Assembly (NCBI RefSeq): GCF_018449725.1
Contig: NZ_JAAVVC010000020.1
Span: 79,179-143,178, forward strand
Direction of reading: 5' to 3'
Length of the DNA: 64,000 nt
Source of the DNA: Pseudomonas sp. dw_612
GTDB taxonomy: Bacteria > Pseudomonadota > Gammaproteobacteria > Pseudomonadales > Pseudomonadaceae
Both the position numbers and the translations under genes were made by a program. Each line of letters opens with the position of its first letter. The stretch's first letter is position 1. Positions 33,085 through 42,186 of the stretch are shown here, piece after piece. The notes beneath the pieces were generated by a model that did not search any database, had not been told where the DNA came from, and worked only from the letters and a program-made list of their open reading frames with translations.

Positions 33085-33122
33085 AAATATGCGCACATAG
33101 AGAGGAGCTTATCGCAACAACG

Positions 33123-34469
33123 TTAGAACACCGACTGAATTTTCAGACCGGCCACCAGCGCGTTGTCGACTTCATCCACACCGCCCGGGTGAGTGATGTA
33201 TTGCAGGTTAGGACGCACGGTCAGCCAGTTGGTGACGTGGAAGCCGTAGTTGATTTCGTAGTTGTACTCGGTGCTACGCAGTGGTGCGAACAGTGGATCT
33301 TCGTAGTCGCTGACACCATTGGAAGCATTGATCAGCTCGGCGTTTTTCTTCACGTCATCGTTGACGTGGATACGGGCGGCGCCGATACCGATGTCATCCT
33401 TCGGACGGGCATCAAACGGACCTTTGTAGACAAACATCAGCGACTGATAGTTGTCGACGAAGTTGGTGTCCTTGTCGTGGAACGTGGCGTTGGCGGCAAC
33501 GTTCAGACCGCGGGACGCGTCACCGTTGTGGGTAGTGAGTTGTTGCTGTGCCACAAACCAGTAGCCGTGTTTGCTGTCATGGCTGCGGTAAGCGTTGCCG
33601 CTGGTTGCCGCATCATTGCCGTTGTCGTCTTTAAGAACGTCATCAGCCTTGGCCGTGCTCTTGTAGTAACCGACACGGTATTCGCCCGGCAGGTTGTTAG
33701 GGTTAGGCAACCAGACCAACTCGACCGGTATGACGGTGCCCGCCGTACCACTGCCGCTGAGCTTGAAGCCGTTACCGTGTTCCAGTTGCGACGGGTTCTG
33801 GTTGTACGCGCCGATCTGCGCATAGAACTCAGGCGAGATGTTGTACTTCACGCGCACAGCGGCCTGACTGACTGGCCAGTTGTACCAGATACCGGTAGCC
33901 CAGTTACCCGCTTGTGAACCGCAGAACGCCAGGTTCTGGAACTCGCACGGGAAGGTGTTGAAGTCTTCGCCTTCACCGAAGTAACCGGCCTTGACGTCCA
34001 GTTTGCCGTCGAGGAACTGGTGCTTGATCCACAACTGGGTCAGACGGACCATGTGGCCACGACCGTAGACTTCTTGTGAAGAACTCAAGGTGCCGGCACG
34101 CGGGTCGCCGACACGGTCGTTGGAAATGTTCTGACCGTTACGGTTGGTCAGCTGGATCTTGGCCTGGGTGTTATCCCAGCCCCACAGCTTTTGCAGGTCC
34201 AGCGCCACGCCCAGACCGAACTGGTCGGCGTAACGTGCAGTCTTGTCGTTGTTGTAGCCACCGTGAAGGTTGCCGCCTACTTCACCGACATAGTCCATCT
34301 TGATGTCGATACCCTGCTCGATCAGCTTGGTCCGCTCGCCGCCCCAATCACCGGTCATCCACTGGGAGTCGGCGCTGAACGCGTCAGCCGCATGAACGCT
34401 ACCGGCCATCGTCATCACCGCAACAGCTGACAATTGGCAGATAAGCTGAGCGTTGTTCTTCTTCTTCAT
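33123..34469 (-). CDS. oprB: Carbohydrate-selective porin OprB
   Basis: Outer-membrane glucose porin of 448 residues. A signal peptide (MKKKNNAQLICQLSAVAVMT..., cleavage near VHA/ADAF, residue 28) precedes a beta-barrel rich in alternating aromatic residues and ending in aromatic IQSVF, the outer-membrane assembly signal. TGDWGGERTKLIEQGIDIKM is the family N-terminal motif. It is the last gene of gtsABCD-oprB, separated from gtsD by a REPIN-bearing 192-bp gap. An AACAATAA motif before the start suggests its own Crc control. Confidence 0.94.
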   Translation of the reverse strand: MKKKNNAQLICQLSAVAVMTMAGSVHAADAFSADSQWMTGDWGGERTKLIEQGIDIKMDYVGEVGGNLHGGYNNDKTARYADQFGLGVALDLQKLWGWDNTQAKIQLTNRNGQNISNDRVGDPRAGTLSSSQEVYGRGHMVRLTQLWIKHQFLDGKLDVKAGYFGEGEDFNTFPCEFQNLAFCGSQAGNWATGIWYNWPVSQAAVRVKYNISPEFYAQIGAYNQNPSQLEHGNGFKLSGSGTAGTVIPVELVWLPNPNNLPGEYRVGYYKSTAKADDVLKDDNGNDAATSGNAYRSHDSKHGYWFVAQQQLTTHNGDASRGLNVAANATFHDKDTNFVDNYQSLMFVYKGPFDARPKDDIGIGAARIHVNDDVKKNAELINASNGVSDYEDPLFAPLRSTEYNYEINYGFHVTNWLTVRPNLQYITHPGGVDEVDNALVAGLKIQSVF

Positions 34470-34484
34470 CCCTACATCCTCGTT

Positions 34485-34492
34485 TTATTGTT
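34485..34492 (-). promoter_or_regulatory. Crc/Hfq-type motif before oprB
   Basis: Minus strand AACAATAA, within 20 bases of the ATG and next to the GAGG ribosome site. Confidence 0.45.
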
Positions 34493-34563
34493 ATTAACTG
34501 TTTTTATCTAACGCGGTTTACATCGATTGCGACGAATGTCCCCATCCGCCGCGTATTTCCCCT

Positions 34564-34653
34564 TGTGGGAGCGGGCTTGCTCGCGAAGAGGCCGGAACAT
34601 CCAGCATCTATGGCGACTGACCCACCACATTCGCGAGCAAGCCCGCTCCCACA
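34564..34653. repeat. REPIN, family I, 90 bp
   Basis: TGTGGGAGCGGGCTTGCTCG pair in the gtsD-oprB gap, 8 bp past the gtsD stop. Confidence 0.9.
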
Positions 34654-34661
34654 ATTAATCT

Positions 34662-35822
34662 TTACCGACCTTTGAATTGCGCGATGTTACCGACTGATGC
34701 TTCGGCTTTCGGCTCGCCCGCAACCCCCAAACGCTCCCCGGTCTTGGCATCGAACAGCAGCACTTTCGACGGATCGAATTGCAGGGTCAGGGTTTCGCCC
34801 ACGCCCGGTGCAACGTCCGGCGCCAAACGGCAGCAGACTTTGGTTTCATTCAGGTTGACGAACACCAGGGTGTCGGGACCGGTCGGTTCGGTGACCTGGA
34901 CTTCGGCGCGGATGGTCGGCAAACCATTCGGCTCGCCGTTCGCGAGTACGATCTGTTCCGGGCGCAGGCCGAGGATCACTTCGCGATCTTCCAGACCGGC
35001 GTCCTGCATGCCCATTGGCAATTCGCAACGGGCCTGGCCGCTGTCGAGCAGCGCCACCAGACGCCCGTCCTTGCGCTGCAAGCGCAGCGGGATGAAGTTC
35101 ATCGGCGGCGAACCGATGAAACTCGCCACGAACAGGTTGGCCGGGTTGGTGTAGATGTCTTTCGGCGTGCCGAACTGCTGAATGATCCCGTCCTTCATCA
35201 CCGCCACTTTGTCGCCCAGGGTCATTGCTTCGATCTGGTCGTGGGTCACGTAGACCGTGGTGGTTTTCAGGCGCTGGTGCATCAGTTTCATTTCGGTACG
35301 CATCTCGACCCGCAGCTTGGCGTCGAGGTTGGACAGCGGTTCGTCGAACAGATAAATCTTCGGCCGACGCGCCAGGGCACGGCCCATGGCCACACGCTGT
35401 TGCTGACCACCGGAGAGCTGGCCGGGTTTGCGGTTGAGCAGGTGTTCGATCTGCAGCAGCTTGGCCACCCGCGCCACTTCCGTTTCGATATCGGCGGCAG
35501 GCATTTTGCGGATCTTCAAGCCGAAGGCGATGTTCTCGCGCACGCTCATGGTCGGGTACAGCGCGTAGGACTGGAACACCATGGCGATGTCGCGGTCTTT
35601 CGGGCTCATGCCGCTGACGTCCTGGTCACCGATCATGATCGCGCCGCCGGTGATGGTTTCCAGGCCGGCGATGCAGTTCATCAGGGTCGACTTGCCGCAA
35701 CCCGAAGGGCCGACCAGGATCAGAAACTCACCCGCCTTGATCGACAGATTAATGTTCTTGAGGGTGTCCGGCAGGCCGGGACCGTAGGTCTTGTTTACAT
35801 TGCGAAGTTCGAGCGTAGCCAT
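34662..35822 (-). CDS. gtsD: Glucose ABC transporter ATP-binding protein
   Basis: ATPase of the inner-membrane glucose importer, 386 residues, MalK/UgpC type. Walker A GPSGCGKST is at residues 38-46, the signature is LSGGQQQRVAMGRAL, Walker B is IYLFDEPLSNLD, and the switch His is in VYVTHDQIEAMTLGD. The C-terminal 130 residues form the TOBE/MalK-like regulatory domain. It starts 2 bp after the gtsC stop. It is the only ATPase in the cluster, but MalK-type ATPases can serve several importers. Confidence 0.94.
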   Translation of the reverse strand: MATLELRNVNKTYGPGLPDTLKNINLSIKAGEFLILVGPSGCGKSTLMNCIAGLETITGGAIMIGDQDVSGMSPKDRDIAMVFQSYALYPTMSVRENIAFGLKIRKMPAADIETEVARVAKLLQIEHLLNRKPGQLSGGQQQRVAMGRALARRPKIYLFDEPLSNLDAKLRVEMRTEMKLMHQRLKTTTVYVTHDQIEAMTLGDKVAVMKDGIIQQFGTPKDIYTNPANLFVASFIGSPPMNFIPLRLQRKDGRLVALLDSGQARCELPMGMQDAGLEDREVILGLRPEQIVLANGEPNGLPTIRAEVQVTEPTGPDTLVFVNLNETKVCCRLAPDVAPGVGETLTLQFDPSKVLLFDAKTGERLGVAGEPKAEASVGNIAQFKGR

Positions 35823-35824
35823 GA

Positions 35825-36670
35825 TTACCCCTTGACTGCGCCGGCCGTCAGCCCGCGCACGAAATACTTGCCTGCGACCACATAGACCAGCAGGGTCGGC
35901 AGCCCGGCGATCATCGCCGCTGCCATATCAACGTTATATTCCTTGGCCCCGGTGCTGGTGTTGACCAGGTTGTTCAGCGCTACCGTGATCGGTTGCGAAT
36001 CACCGCTGGAGAACACCACGCCGAACAGGAAGTCGTTCCAGATCTGAGTGAACTGCCAGATCAGGCAGACCATGATGATCGGGGTGGACATCGGCAGGAT
36101 GATCAAACGGAAGATGGTGAAGAAACCCGCGCCATCGAGCCGCGCGGCTTTCACCAGCGCATCGGGAACGCTGACGTAGTAGTTACGGAAGAACAGCGTG
36201 GTGAACGCCAGGCCGTAGACCACGTGCACGAACACCAGCCCGGTGGTGGTGCTGGCCAGGCCCATTTTGCCGAGGGTGAACGAGGCCGGCAGCAGCACGG
36301 TCTGGAACGGCAGGAAGCAGCCGAACAGCAGGAGACCGAAGAACAACTGCGAGCCACGGAAGCGCCACATCGACAGCACGTAGCCGTTCAGCGCACCGAT
36401 GGCGGTGGAGATCAGTACCGCCGGCACGGTGATCTTGATCGAGTTCCAGAAGTACCCGTCCACCGTGCCCCAAGCCTTGACCCAGCCAATGCCGCTGACC
36501 ACGGTCGGCCAGCTCAGCAGGTTGCCGGAGTTGATGTCTTCCGGGGTCTTGAAACTGGTCAGCAACATGACCACCAGCGGAATCAGGTACAGGAACACCG
36601 CGAGGATCAGCACGGCGTAGATCGCGATGCGACTCAGGCTGATGGCGGGTTTGGCAGCGAAACTAGTCAT
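35825..36670 (-). CDS. gtsC: Glucose ABC transporter permease
   Basis: Inner-membrane permease of 281 residues, MalG-like, with about six helices. The EAA loop that contacts the ATPase reads DALVKAARLDGAGFFTIFRL followed by IILPMSTP. The C-terminus (YFVRGLTAGAVKG) is typical of MalG-type permeases. It overlaps gtsB by 8 bp and precedes gtsD by 2 bp. Confidence 0.93.
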   Translation of the reverse strand: MTSFAAKPAISLSRIAIYAVLILAVFLYLIPLVVMLLTSFKTPEDINSGNLLSWPTVVSGIGWVKAWGTVDGYFWNSIKITVPAVLISTAIGALNGYVLSMWRFRGSQLFFGLLLFGCFLPFQTVLLPASFTLGKMGLASTTTGLVFVHVVYGLAFTTLFFRNYYVSVPDALVKAARLDGAGFFTIFRLIILPMSTPIIMVCLIWQFTQIWNDFLFGVVFSSGDSQPITVALNNLVNTSTGAKEYNVDMAAAMIAGLPTLLVYVVAGKYFVRGLTAGAVKG

Positions 36671-37571
36671 GACGCTTGGTCCTCAGCTCGGAGTACAGGT
36701 AAGGCACGATGATTGCGAGAATCGCACCGAGCATCAGAATCGCACTGGCCGAGCCCATGCCCATCTGGCCGCGACTGAAGGTGAAGGAGTACATGAACAT
36801 CGCAGGCAGGTCGGAGGAATAACCCGGGCCGCCGGCGGTCATTGCCGCGACAAGGTCGAAACTCTTGATCGCGATGTGAGCGAGGATCATCACGGCGCTG
36901 AAGAACACCGGGCGCAGGCTCGGCAACACCACTTTGAGGTAGATGCGCGGCATGCTCGCGCCGTCGATCTGGGCGGCACGGATGATCGATTGATCAACGC
37001 CACGCAGGCCGGCGAGGAACATCGCCATGATAAAGCCCGAGGCCTGCCAGACCGCCGCGATCACCAGGCAATACACCACGCGATCCGGGTCAATCAGCCA
37101 GTCCAGGCGAAAGCCTTCCCAGCCCCAGTCCCGCAACAATTTGTCCAGGCCCATGCCCGGGTTGAGCAGCCATTTCCACGCGGTACCGGTCACGATCATC
37201 GAGAGCGCCATCGGGTACAGGTAAATGGTGCGGATGAAACCTTCGCGACGAATGCGCTGGTCAAGAAACACCGCCAGCAGCACACCGATCACCAGAGTGA
37301 TGCCGATGAACATGCCGCCGAACACGGCCAGGTTCTTGCTCGCTACCCACCAACGGTCGTTGTCGAACAGCCGCTGATATTGCGCCAGGCCTGCCCACTT
37401 GTAGCTCGGCAGGAAGGTCGACGTGGTGAACGACAGGACGAACGTCCACAGGATATAGCCATAGAAGCCCACCAGAACGATGAACATGCTCGGCGCCAGC
37501 ACCAGTTTTGGGAGCCAGCGCTGCAATGCATCGAACGGCGAGGCCTTGCTGAACACAGCAACAGAACTCAT
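36663..37571 (-). CDS. gtsB: Glucose ABC transporter permease
   Basis: MalF-like inner-membrane permease of 302 residues. The EAA motif is QSIIRAAQIDGASMPRIYLK followed by VVLPSLRP. The N-terminus (MSSVAVFSKASPFDALQRWL) is cytoplasmic, followed by about six helices. The GGPGYSSDLPAMFMY periplasmic segment is the family hallmark. The gene is separated from gtsA by 156 bp containing a REPIN, whereas gtsB-C-D are tightly packed. Confidence 0.93.
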   Translation of the reverse strand: MSSVAVFSKASPFDALQRWLPKLVLAPSMFIVLVGFYGYILWTFVLSFTTSTFLPSYKWAGLAQYQRLFDNDRWWVASKNLAVFGGMFIGITLVIGVLLAVFLDQRIRREGFIRTIYLYPMALSMIVTGTAWKWLLNPGMGLDKLLRDWGWEGFRLDWLIDPDRVVYCLVIAAVWQASGFIMAMFLAGLRGVDQSIIRAAQIDGASMPRIYLKVVLPSLRPVFFSAVMILAHIAIKSFDLVAAMTAGGPGYSSDLPAMFMYSFTFSRGQMGMGSASAILMLGAILAIIVPYLYSELRTKRHD

Positions 37572-37616
37572 GGGAAGATCCCGTACGTAGAAAAAGGATT
37601 ACAGGCGCATTCCCTG

Positions 37617-37705
37617 TGTGGGAGCGGGCTTGCTCGCGAAGGCGTCGTGTCAGTTCATAAAGTGTTGCCTGACACTCCGCTTTCGCGAGCAAGCCCGCTC
37701 CCACA
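37617..37705. repeat. REPIN, family I, inside the gts operon
   Basis: 89-bp TGTGGGAGCGGGCTTGCTCG pair 22 bp after the gtsA stop, between the binding protein and permease genes. A transcript would form a stable stem here. Confidence 0.9.
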
Positions 37706-37727
37706 GGGGGAGCTGCGGCTTTAACAG

Positions 37728-39029
37728 TTACTTGGCAGACTTGACCGCTGCGCCGAGTTTCTTGGCGGCATCGGCAGGATCAGCTTTCGGATCGTTGATG
37801 AAGTTGGTCACGACATCAAAGAACGCGCCTTGTACCGCCAGCGTGGTCGCCATGTTGTGCGCCATGCTCGGTTGCAAGCCGCCGGACTTAGCGTCCGCCA
37901 GGAAATCCTTGGCTGCGGTCTGGGCGCAGGAGTCGAAACCGTACTTGCCCATGTCGTTCAGCATGTCGATTCGAACCGGGATCGAACCTTTGTTGATGCT
38001 GAAGACTTTCTGGAAGTTCTCACCCAGAACGATCTTGGCGATGTCCTGCTGACCGGCCGCAGTGCCTGCATCTTTCTGCTTGAACACAGCCAGGGAGTCG
38101 ATGTTGTAGGTGAAGGCCTTGTCGGTGCCCGGGAAGGCTACGCACTGGTAATCCTTGCCGGCGACTTTCTTGGCTGCAGTCCACTCGCTCTTGGCCCAGT
38201 CACCCATGATCTGCATGCCGGCCTTGCCGTTGATGACCTTGGCCGCTTCCAGGTTCCAGTCCTGGCCTTTGCCGTCGGCATCCATGTAGGTCGCGACTTT
38301 CTTCAGCTCGGTCAGCGACTTGACCATCTCAGGGCCGGTCAGCGCGCCGTTGTCCAGGTCGACCAGGGCTTTTTTGTAGCCGTCAGCGCCCATCACAGAA
38401 AGGACCACCGCTTCGAACACGGTGCTGTCCTGCCAAGGCTGGCCGCCGTGAGCGAGCGCGATGAAACCGGCTTTCTTGAGTTTGTCGCCGGCGGCGTAGA
38501 ATTCTTCAAGGGTGGTCGGCGCTTTTTCGATCCCGGCTTTCTTGAAGACTTCCGGGTTGATCCACAGCCAGTTCACACGGTGAATGTTCACCGGCACGGC
38601 CACGTAGTCACCGTCGTACTTCACGGTATCGGAGACTTTCTTGTCGAGCAGGCTGTCCCACTTCTCCGACTTGGCTGTCTCTTTCAAGACGTCGGTGTCG
38701 AGCAGACCGGTGGACGCCCATTCCTGGATGTCCGGACCTTTGATCTGCGCTACACCCGGCGGGTTACCGGCAACGGCACGGCTCTTGAGCACGGTCATGG
38801 CAGTCGCACCGCCACCACCGGCAACAGCGCCGTCCTTCCAGGTGAAGCCGTCTTTTTCGACTTGGGCCTTGAGCACATCAACAGCGGCTTTTTCGCCACC
38901 GGATGTCCACCAGTGAACGACTTCTACCGAACCTTTGGAATCGGCGGCAAGTGCACTGAGGGGGAATGCAGAGATTGGAAGCAATGAGGCAAGAGAAATG
39001 ACAGTAGCGAGGCGAGAAATCGCATTCAT
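37728..39029 (-). CDS. gtsA: Glucose ABC transporter substrate-binding protein
   Basis: Periplasmic binding protein of 433 residues. A signal peptide of about 29 residues (MNAISRLATVISLASLLPIS..., cleavage at ALAADSKG) precedes a type I solute-binding fold of the CUT1 group (VEVVHWWTSGGEKAAVDVLK; GVAQIKGPDIQEWASTGLLD; AKSEWTAAKKVAGKDYQCVA). Trp-rich sugar-site residues are present. It is the first gene of gtsABCD. An AACAACAA Crc motif is placed directly before the ribosome site. Higher expression than the permeases is expected from the REPIN that follows. Confidence 0.94.
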   Translation of the reverse strand: MNAISRLATVISLASLLPISAFPLSALAADSKGSVEVVHWWTSGGEKAAVDVLKAQVEKDGFTWKDGAVAGGGGATAMTVLKSRAVAGNPPGVAQIKGPDIQEWASTGLLDTDVLKETAKSEKWDSLLDKKVSDTVKYDGDYVAVPVNIHRVNWLWINPEVFKKAGIEKAPTTLEEFYAAGDKLKKAGFIALAHGGQPWQDSTVFEAVVLSVMGADGYKKALVDLDNGALTGPEMVKSLTELKKVATYMDADGKGQDWNLEAAKVINGKAGMQIMGDWAKSEWTAAKKVAGKDYQCVAFPGTDKAFTYNIDSLAVFKQKDAGTAAGQQDIAKIVLGENFQKVFSINKGSIPVRIDMLNDMGKYGFDSCAQTAAKDFLADAKSGGLQPSMAHNMATTLAVQGAFFDVVTNFINDPKADPADAAKKLGAAVKSAK

Positions 39030-39044
39030 CTAGAATTACCTTTC

Positions 39045-39052
39045 TTGTTGTT
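39045..39052 (-). promoter_or_regulatory. Crc/Hfq-type motif before gtsA
   Basis: Minus strand AACAACAA adjacent to GAAAGG, a strong match at the usual position. Confidence 0.6.
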
Positions 39053-39146
39053 ATGCATGCAAGTCTGGTGCTTGCGCTGCATCGGATTTTAAACAGGAGT
39101 TATCCCTTCGCAGGTAACGAAGGGACGCTTGAATGTCACCACATGG

Positions 39147-40406
39147 TTACACAGGAGCGCTCTGGGACAACTGCCCCAAGGCAGTCGCCATGCTCGGCGC
39201 CAACGGCAGGCGCGGAATCAGAACGGCTTGCCAGGCGTGATACAGATCCGGTTTACCGGCCCAGATATCAGCACTTGGGCGGTTTTGCGGGTCGAGCTCA
39301 TGGTGCCAACTGCCATCGCAGCGGTCGATGAAATGACTGTCACAGAATTCCCAGAACAGTCGGTACCAGGTTTCGTATTGCTCATCGCCCGTGCGTTTGA
39401 GCAACGCACTGGCGGCGGCGCTGGCTTCGCAATGGGTCCAGTGCAAGCGATGGCGAACCACCGCGCGATTGTCCCAGTCGAGGGTGTAGACAATCCCCGG
39501 CGCGCCATCGACATTCCAGCCGTGACGGCAATTGTGGTCGAAGAGTTTTTGCGCGTCGGTCGCCAGCCAGCCCGGCGTAAGCATGCCGGCCTGTACCCGC
39601 GCCGCTTCGAGGTGCAGCAACAGCCGCGCCCATTCAAAACCGTGGCCAGGCGTGGTGCCGTAAGGGCGGAAACCGTCAGCCGGATTGTCGTGGTTGTATT
39701 CGCGCAGTGGCTGCCAGTCGCGATCGAAATGCTCGACCACCAGGTAATCGTTGGCGGCAGCGTGACCGTGAATCACCCGCTCGACGATGCGTTGAGCGCG
39801 GACCAGCCAGCGGTGGTCGTCGGTGACATCCGCCAGCGCAAGGAAAGCTTCGGTGGCGTGCATGTTGCTGTTGGCGCCGCGATAAGCCTCTTCATCGCTC
39901 CAGTCGCGATTGAAGGATTCGCGCATGGCGCCCTCCTCCTCGCTCCAGAAATGCGTGTCGATGATGTGAATCGCCTCATCGAGCAAGGCTTGCGCGCCGG
40001 GGCGTTGCGCGGCCACTGCGGAACTGGCGGCCAGGGCGACAAAGGCGTGCAGGTAGGCGGCTTTGCCGGTGTTGTCGTCACGATGCTGGGCGGTGGCGAA
40101 CCAGCCGCCGTGTTTAGCGTCCTTCAACGGACCGTTGAGCGACTTGACGCCGTGATCGATCAGCTCGGCAAACCCTGGCAAGCCTTGGATATGAGCCATG
40201 GCGAAGCTGTGGGTCATGCGCGCGGTGTTCATCGTTTCGGCGTGGGCGTTGGCCGGGAGATGGCCCTTTTCATCGAGATTGCCGAAGCCTTCGGGCAGCT
40301 TCGAAGCCTTGGCAAACGCCAGCAGGCGCAGGCCTTCGGCAGCGAGCCATTGCTGATGGGCAGGCGCGTTCAGCCAACTGCTGAAGGCGGGTTGGAAGGT
40401 GTCCAT
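39147..40406 (-). CDS. AGE-family epimerase/isomerase
   Basis: Member of the N-acylglucosamine 2-epimerase / mannose isomerase superfamily, 419 residues, an (alpha/alpha)6 barrel. Conserved pieces are TARMTHSFAMAHIQGLPGFA (with the catalytic-site Arg and His), NSNMHATEAFLALADVTDDH (the second His), and TTPGHGFEWARLLLHLEAAR (the HxxEW signature). Likely substrates are free sugars such as mannose/fructose or a related pair. It lies 117 bp upstream of gtsA on the same strand and has its own AACAACAA motif, so a role in preparing imported hexoses for the glucose pathway is inferred. Confidence 0.85.
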   Translation of the reverse strand: MDTFQPAFSSWLNAPAHQQWLAAEGLRLLAFAKASKLPEGFGNLDEKGHLPANAHAETMNTARMTHSFAMAHIQGLPGFAELIDHGVKSLNGPLKDAKHGGWFATAQHRDDNTGKAAYLHAFVALAASSAVAAQRPGAQALLDEAIHIIDTHFWSEEEGAMRESFNRDWSDEEAYRGANSNMHATEAFLALADVTDDHRWLVRAQRIVERVIHGHAAANDYLVVEHFDRDWQPLREYNHDNPADGFRPYGTTPGHGFEWARLLLHLEAARVQAGMLTPGWLATDAQKLFDHNCRHGWNVDGAPGIVYTLDWDNRAVVRHRLHWTHCEASAAASALLKRTGDEQYETWYRLFWEFCDSHFIDRCDGSWHHELDPQNRPSADIWAGKPDLYHAWQAVLIPRLPLAPSMATALGQLSQSAPV

Positions 40407-40418
40407 GGGGTACCTTTT

Positions 40419-40426
40419 TTGTTGTT
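40419..40426 (-). promoter_or_regulatory. Crc/Hfq-type motif before the AGE isomerase
   Basis: Minus strand AACAACAA followed by AAAAAGG, immediately before the ATG. Confidence 0.6.
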
Positions 40427-40535
40427 ATGACTGAGGGCAGTCTAAACAACGGTCGAGGCGCGGCAGGTAACGAAGGGGGCGGGGTTTGTCACTGGATTGT
40501 GACAAATGACTTTGGAGTTGTGTTGAATTTCAGAG

Positions 40536-40700
40536 CCACCCCTCACCCCAGCCCTCTCCCCAGAGGGGAGAGGGGGAAAGGGAGCCGATCTTCATGCTGT
40601 TCAAACCTGAGTTCGACTCGAACTTTCAGGTCGATGTAGCTCCAAGAACAACTCGGTCAGTCCCCTCGCCCCTTTGGGGAGAGGGTTAGGGTGAGGGGGG
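40536..40700. repeat. MITE-like element, single-core copy
   Basis: 165 bp with imperfect terminal inverted repeats (CCACCCCTCACCCCAGCCCT; GGGTTAGGGTGAGGGGG). The core is related to the 110-bp unit at 24.4 kb (TTTCAGGTCGATGTAGCTCC). No coding capacity. It separates the AGE gene from gltS. Confidence 0.85.
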
Positions 40701-40716
40701 TACTGAAGGCCGAAAC

Positions 40717-42186
40717 TCAATCAATCGAACGAGGAAGCTGCAACGTCACCCGCAACCCACCCTCACGCAAATTCTGCAGACTCACTTCGCCGCCATGGCT
40801 ATGGGCAATGTTGCGCGCAATCCCCAGCCCCAACCCATAACCCTGCTGCTGCCCGGCCAACCGAAAGTGCGGTTCGAACACCTGCTCCATCCGCTGCTCC
40901 GGCACCCCCGGTCCTTCGTCATCCACGTGCAGGATGAACGCACTCTGGTCGTCATCGATATGCAGATGGGCGTTCTGCCCGTACTTCAAGGCGTTGTCGA
41001 TCAGGTTACCGATGCAGCGCTTGAGCGCCAGCGGCTTGCCCGGATACGCCGCAAATGCCCGGCCCTGCTGAGTCACGCGGCCATTGCCGTTGGGCGCCAG
41101 GTACGGTTCCACTAGGCAATCGAGCACGTGGTTGAGGTCCACCGGTTCGATGTTCTCGTGGATATCGGTGTCTTTCACGCATTGCAGCGCGCCTTTGACC
41201 AGCAACTCCAGCTCATCCAGATCGCGGCCGAACTTGGCTTGCAGCTTTTCGTCTTCCAGCAATTCGACCCGCAGACGCAAGCGGGTGATCGGCGTGCGCA
41301 GGTCGTGAGAAATCGCGCTGAACAACTGGCTGCGTTCGGTCAGGTAACGGCTGATCCGTTCGCGCATCGCGTTGAAGGCACGACCCACTTCGACCACTTC
41401 GCTGCCACCGCCCTCGGGCACCGGCTCGACTTCGGCACCGAGGGACATGTCCCGCGCCGCCCGGGCCAGGCGTTTGAGCGGACGACTTTGCCAATGCACC
41501 AGCAGGCCGATGAACAACAGCAAGAAGCCGCTGGTGAGCACGATAAACCACACTTGCTGCGCCGGCAGGCCTTGCTCTTCAAGACTGGTGTAGGGCTCGG
41601 GCAGCAAGGACGCGATGTACAGCCATTCCCCCGGAGCCATCTGGATTTGCGTGACCAGCACCGGCGGGTTCACCGGTTCCAGGGTCAACGCGTAATGCGC
41701 CCAGGAGCGCGGCAATTCATCGAGTTTCAACCCGCTGTTGAAGATCCGCAGGTCTTCGGGGCTGACGAAGGTCACCGAGATATCCGTGTCGTGGCCCAGG
41801 GACTCGCGCAACACTTGGTCCACCGCTTTGAGCACGGCTTCTTTGCGCGGAGTGATCGGCAGCACTTCCATGCCCAACGGTTTGTCGTTGAGGGTCACCA
41901 CGAAACGGGTGCCGCCCATGCTGCGCAACTGATCGAGCACCAACGGCCTGAATGCGACGGGCAATGAACGGAAATAACTGACGCTGGCCGTCATCGAATG
42001 CGCGAGACTACGGGCGCTGGTGACCAGGCCTTCAAGTTGTGTGGCGCGCAGTTGCGAGACCCAGATCACACTGGACAACGCTTGGGCAAACATCACCACC
42101 AGCAGGGTCAGCAATAGCATTCGCCCCAGTAGCGAACGCGGCACCGGCACTTTGGCGATGAGCCGGCGCAGAAACTCAGTGGCCAT
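40717..42186 (-). CDS. gltS: Sensor histidine kinase of the glucose two-component system
   Basis: Inner-membrane kinase of 489 residues (GtrS-type). Helix 1 is at about residues 21-42, then a periplasmic domain with the FVVTLNDKPLGMEVLP segment, helix 2 around residue 220 (QVWFIVLTSGFLLLFIGLLV), HAMP, then the dimerisation box SAISHDLRTPITRLRLRVEL with the phospho-His. ATPase boxes are NLIDNALKYG, DEGPGVP and GYGLGLGIA. The ATG at 42186 overlaps the gltR stop by 11 bp. In P. aeruginosa this system senses 2-ketogluconate/6-phosphogluconate and controls glucose uptake genes. Confidence 0.9.
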   Translation of the reverse strand: MATEFLRRLIAKVPVPRSLLGRMLLLTLLVVMFAQALSSVIWVSQLRATQLEGLVTSARSLAHSMTASVSYFRSLPVAFRPLVLDQLRSMGGTRFVVTLNDKPLGMEVLPITPRKEAVLKAVDQVLRESLGHDTDISVTFVSPEDLRIFNSGLKLDELPRSWAHYALTLEPVNPPVLVTQIQMAPGEWLYIASLLPEPYTSLEEQGLPAQQVWFIVLTSGFLLLFIGLLVHWQSRPLKRLARAARDMSLGAEVEPVPEGGGSEVVEVGRAFNAMRERISRYLTERSQLFSAISHDLRTPITRLRLRVELLEDEKLQAKFGRDLDELELLVKGALQCVKDTDIHENIEPVDLNHVLDCLVEPYLAPNGNGRVTQQGRAFAAYPGKPLALKRCIGNLIDNALKYGQNAHLHIDDDQSAFILHVDDEGPGVPEQRMEQVFEPHFRLAGQQQGYGLGLGIARNIAHSHGGEVSLQNLREGGLRVTLQLPRSID

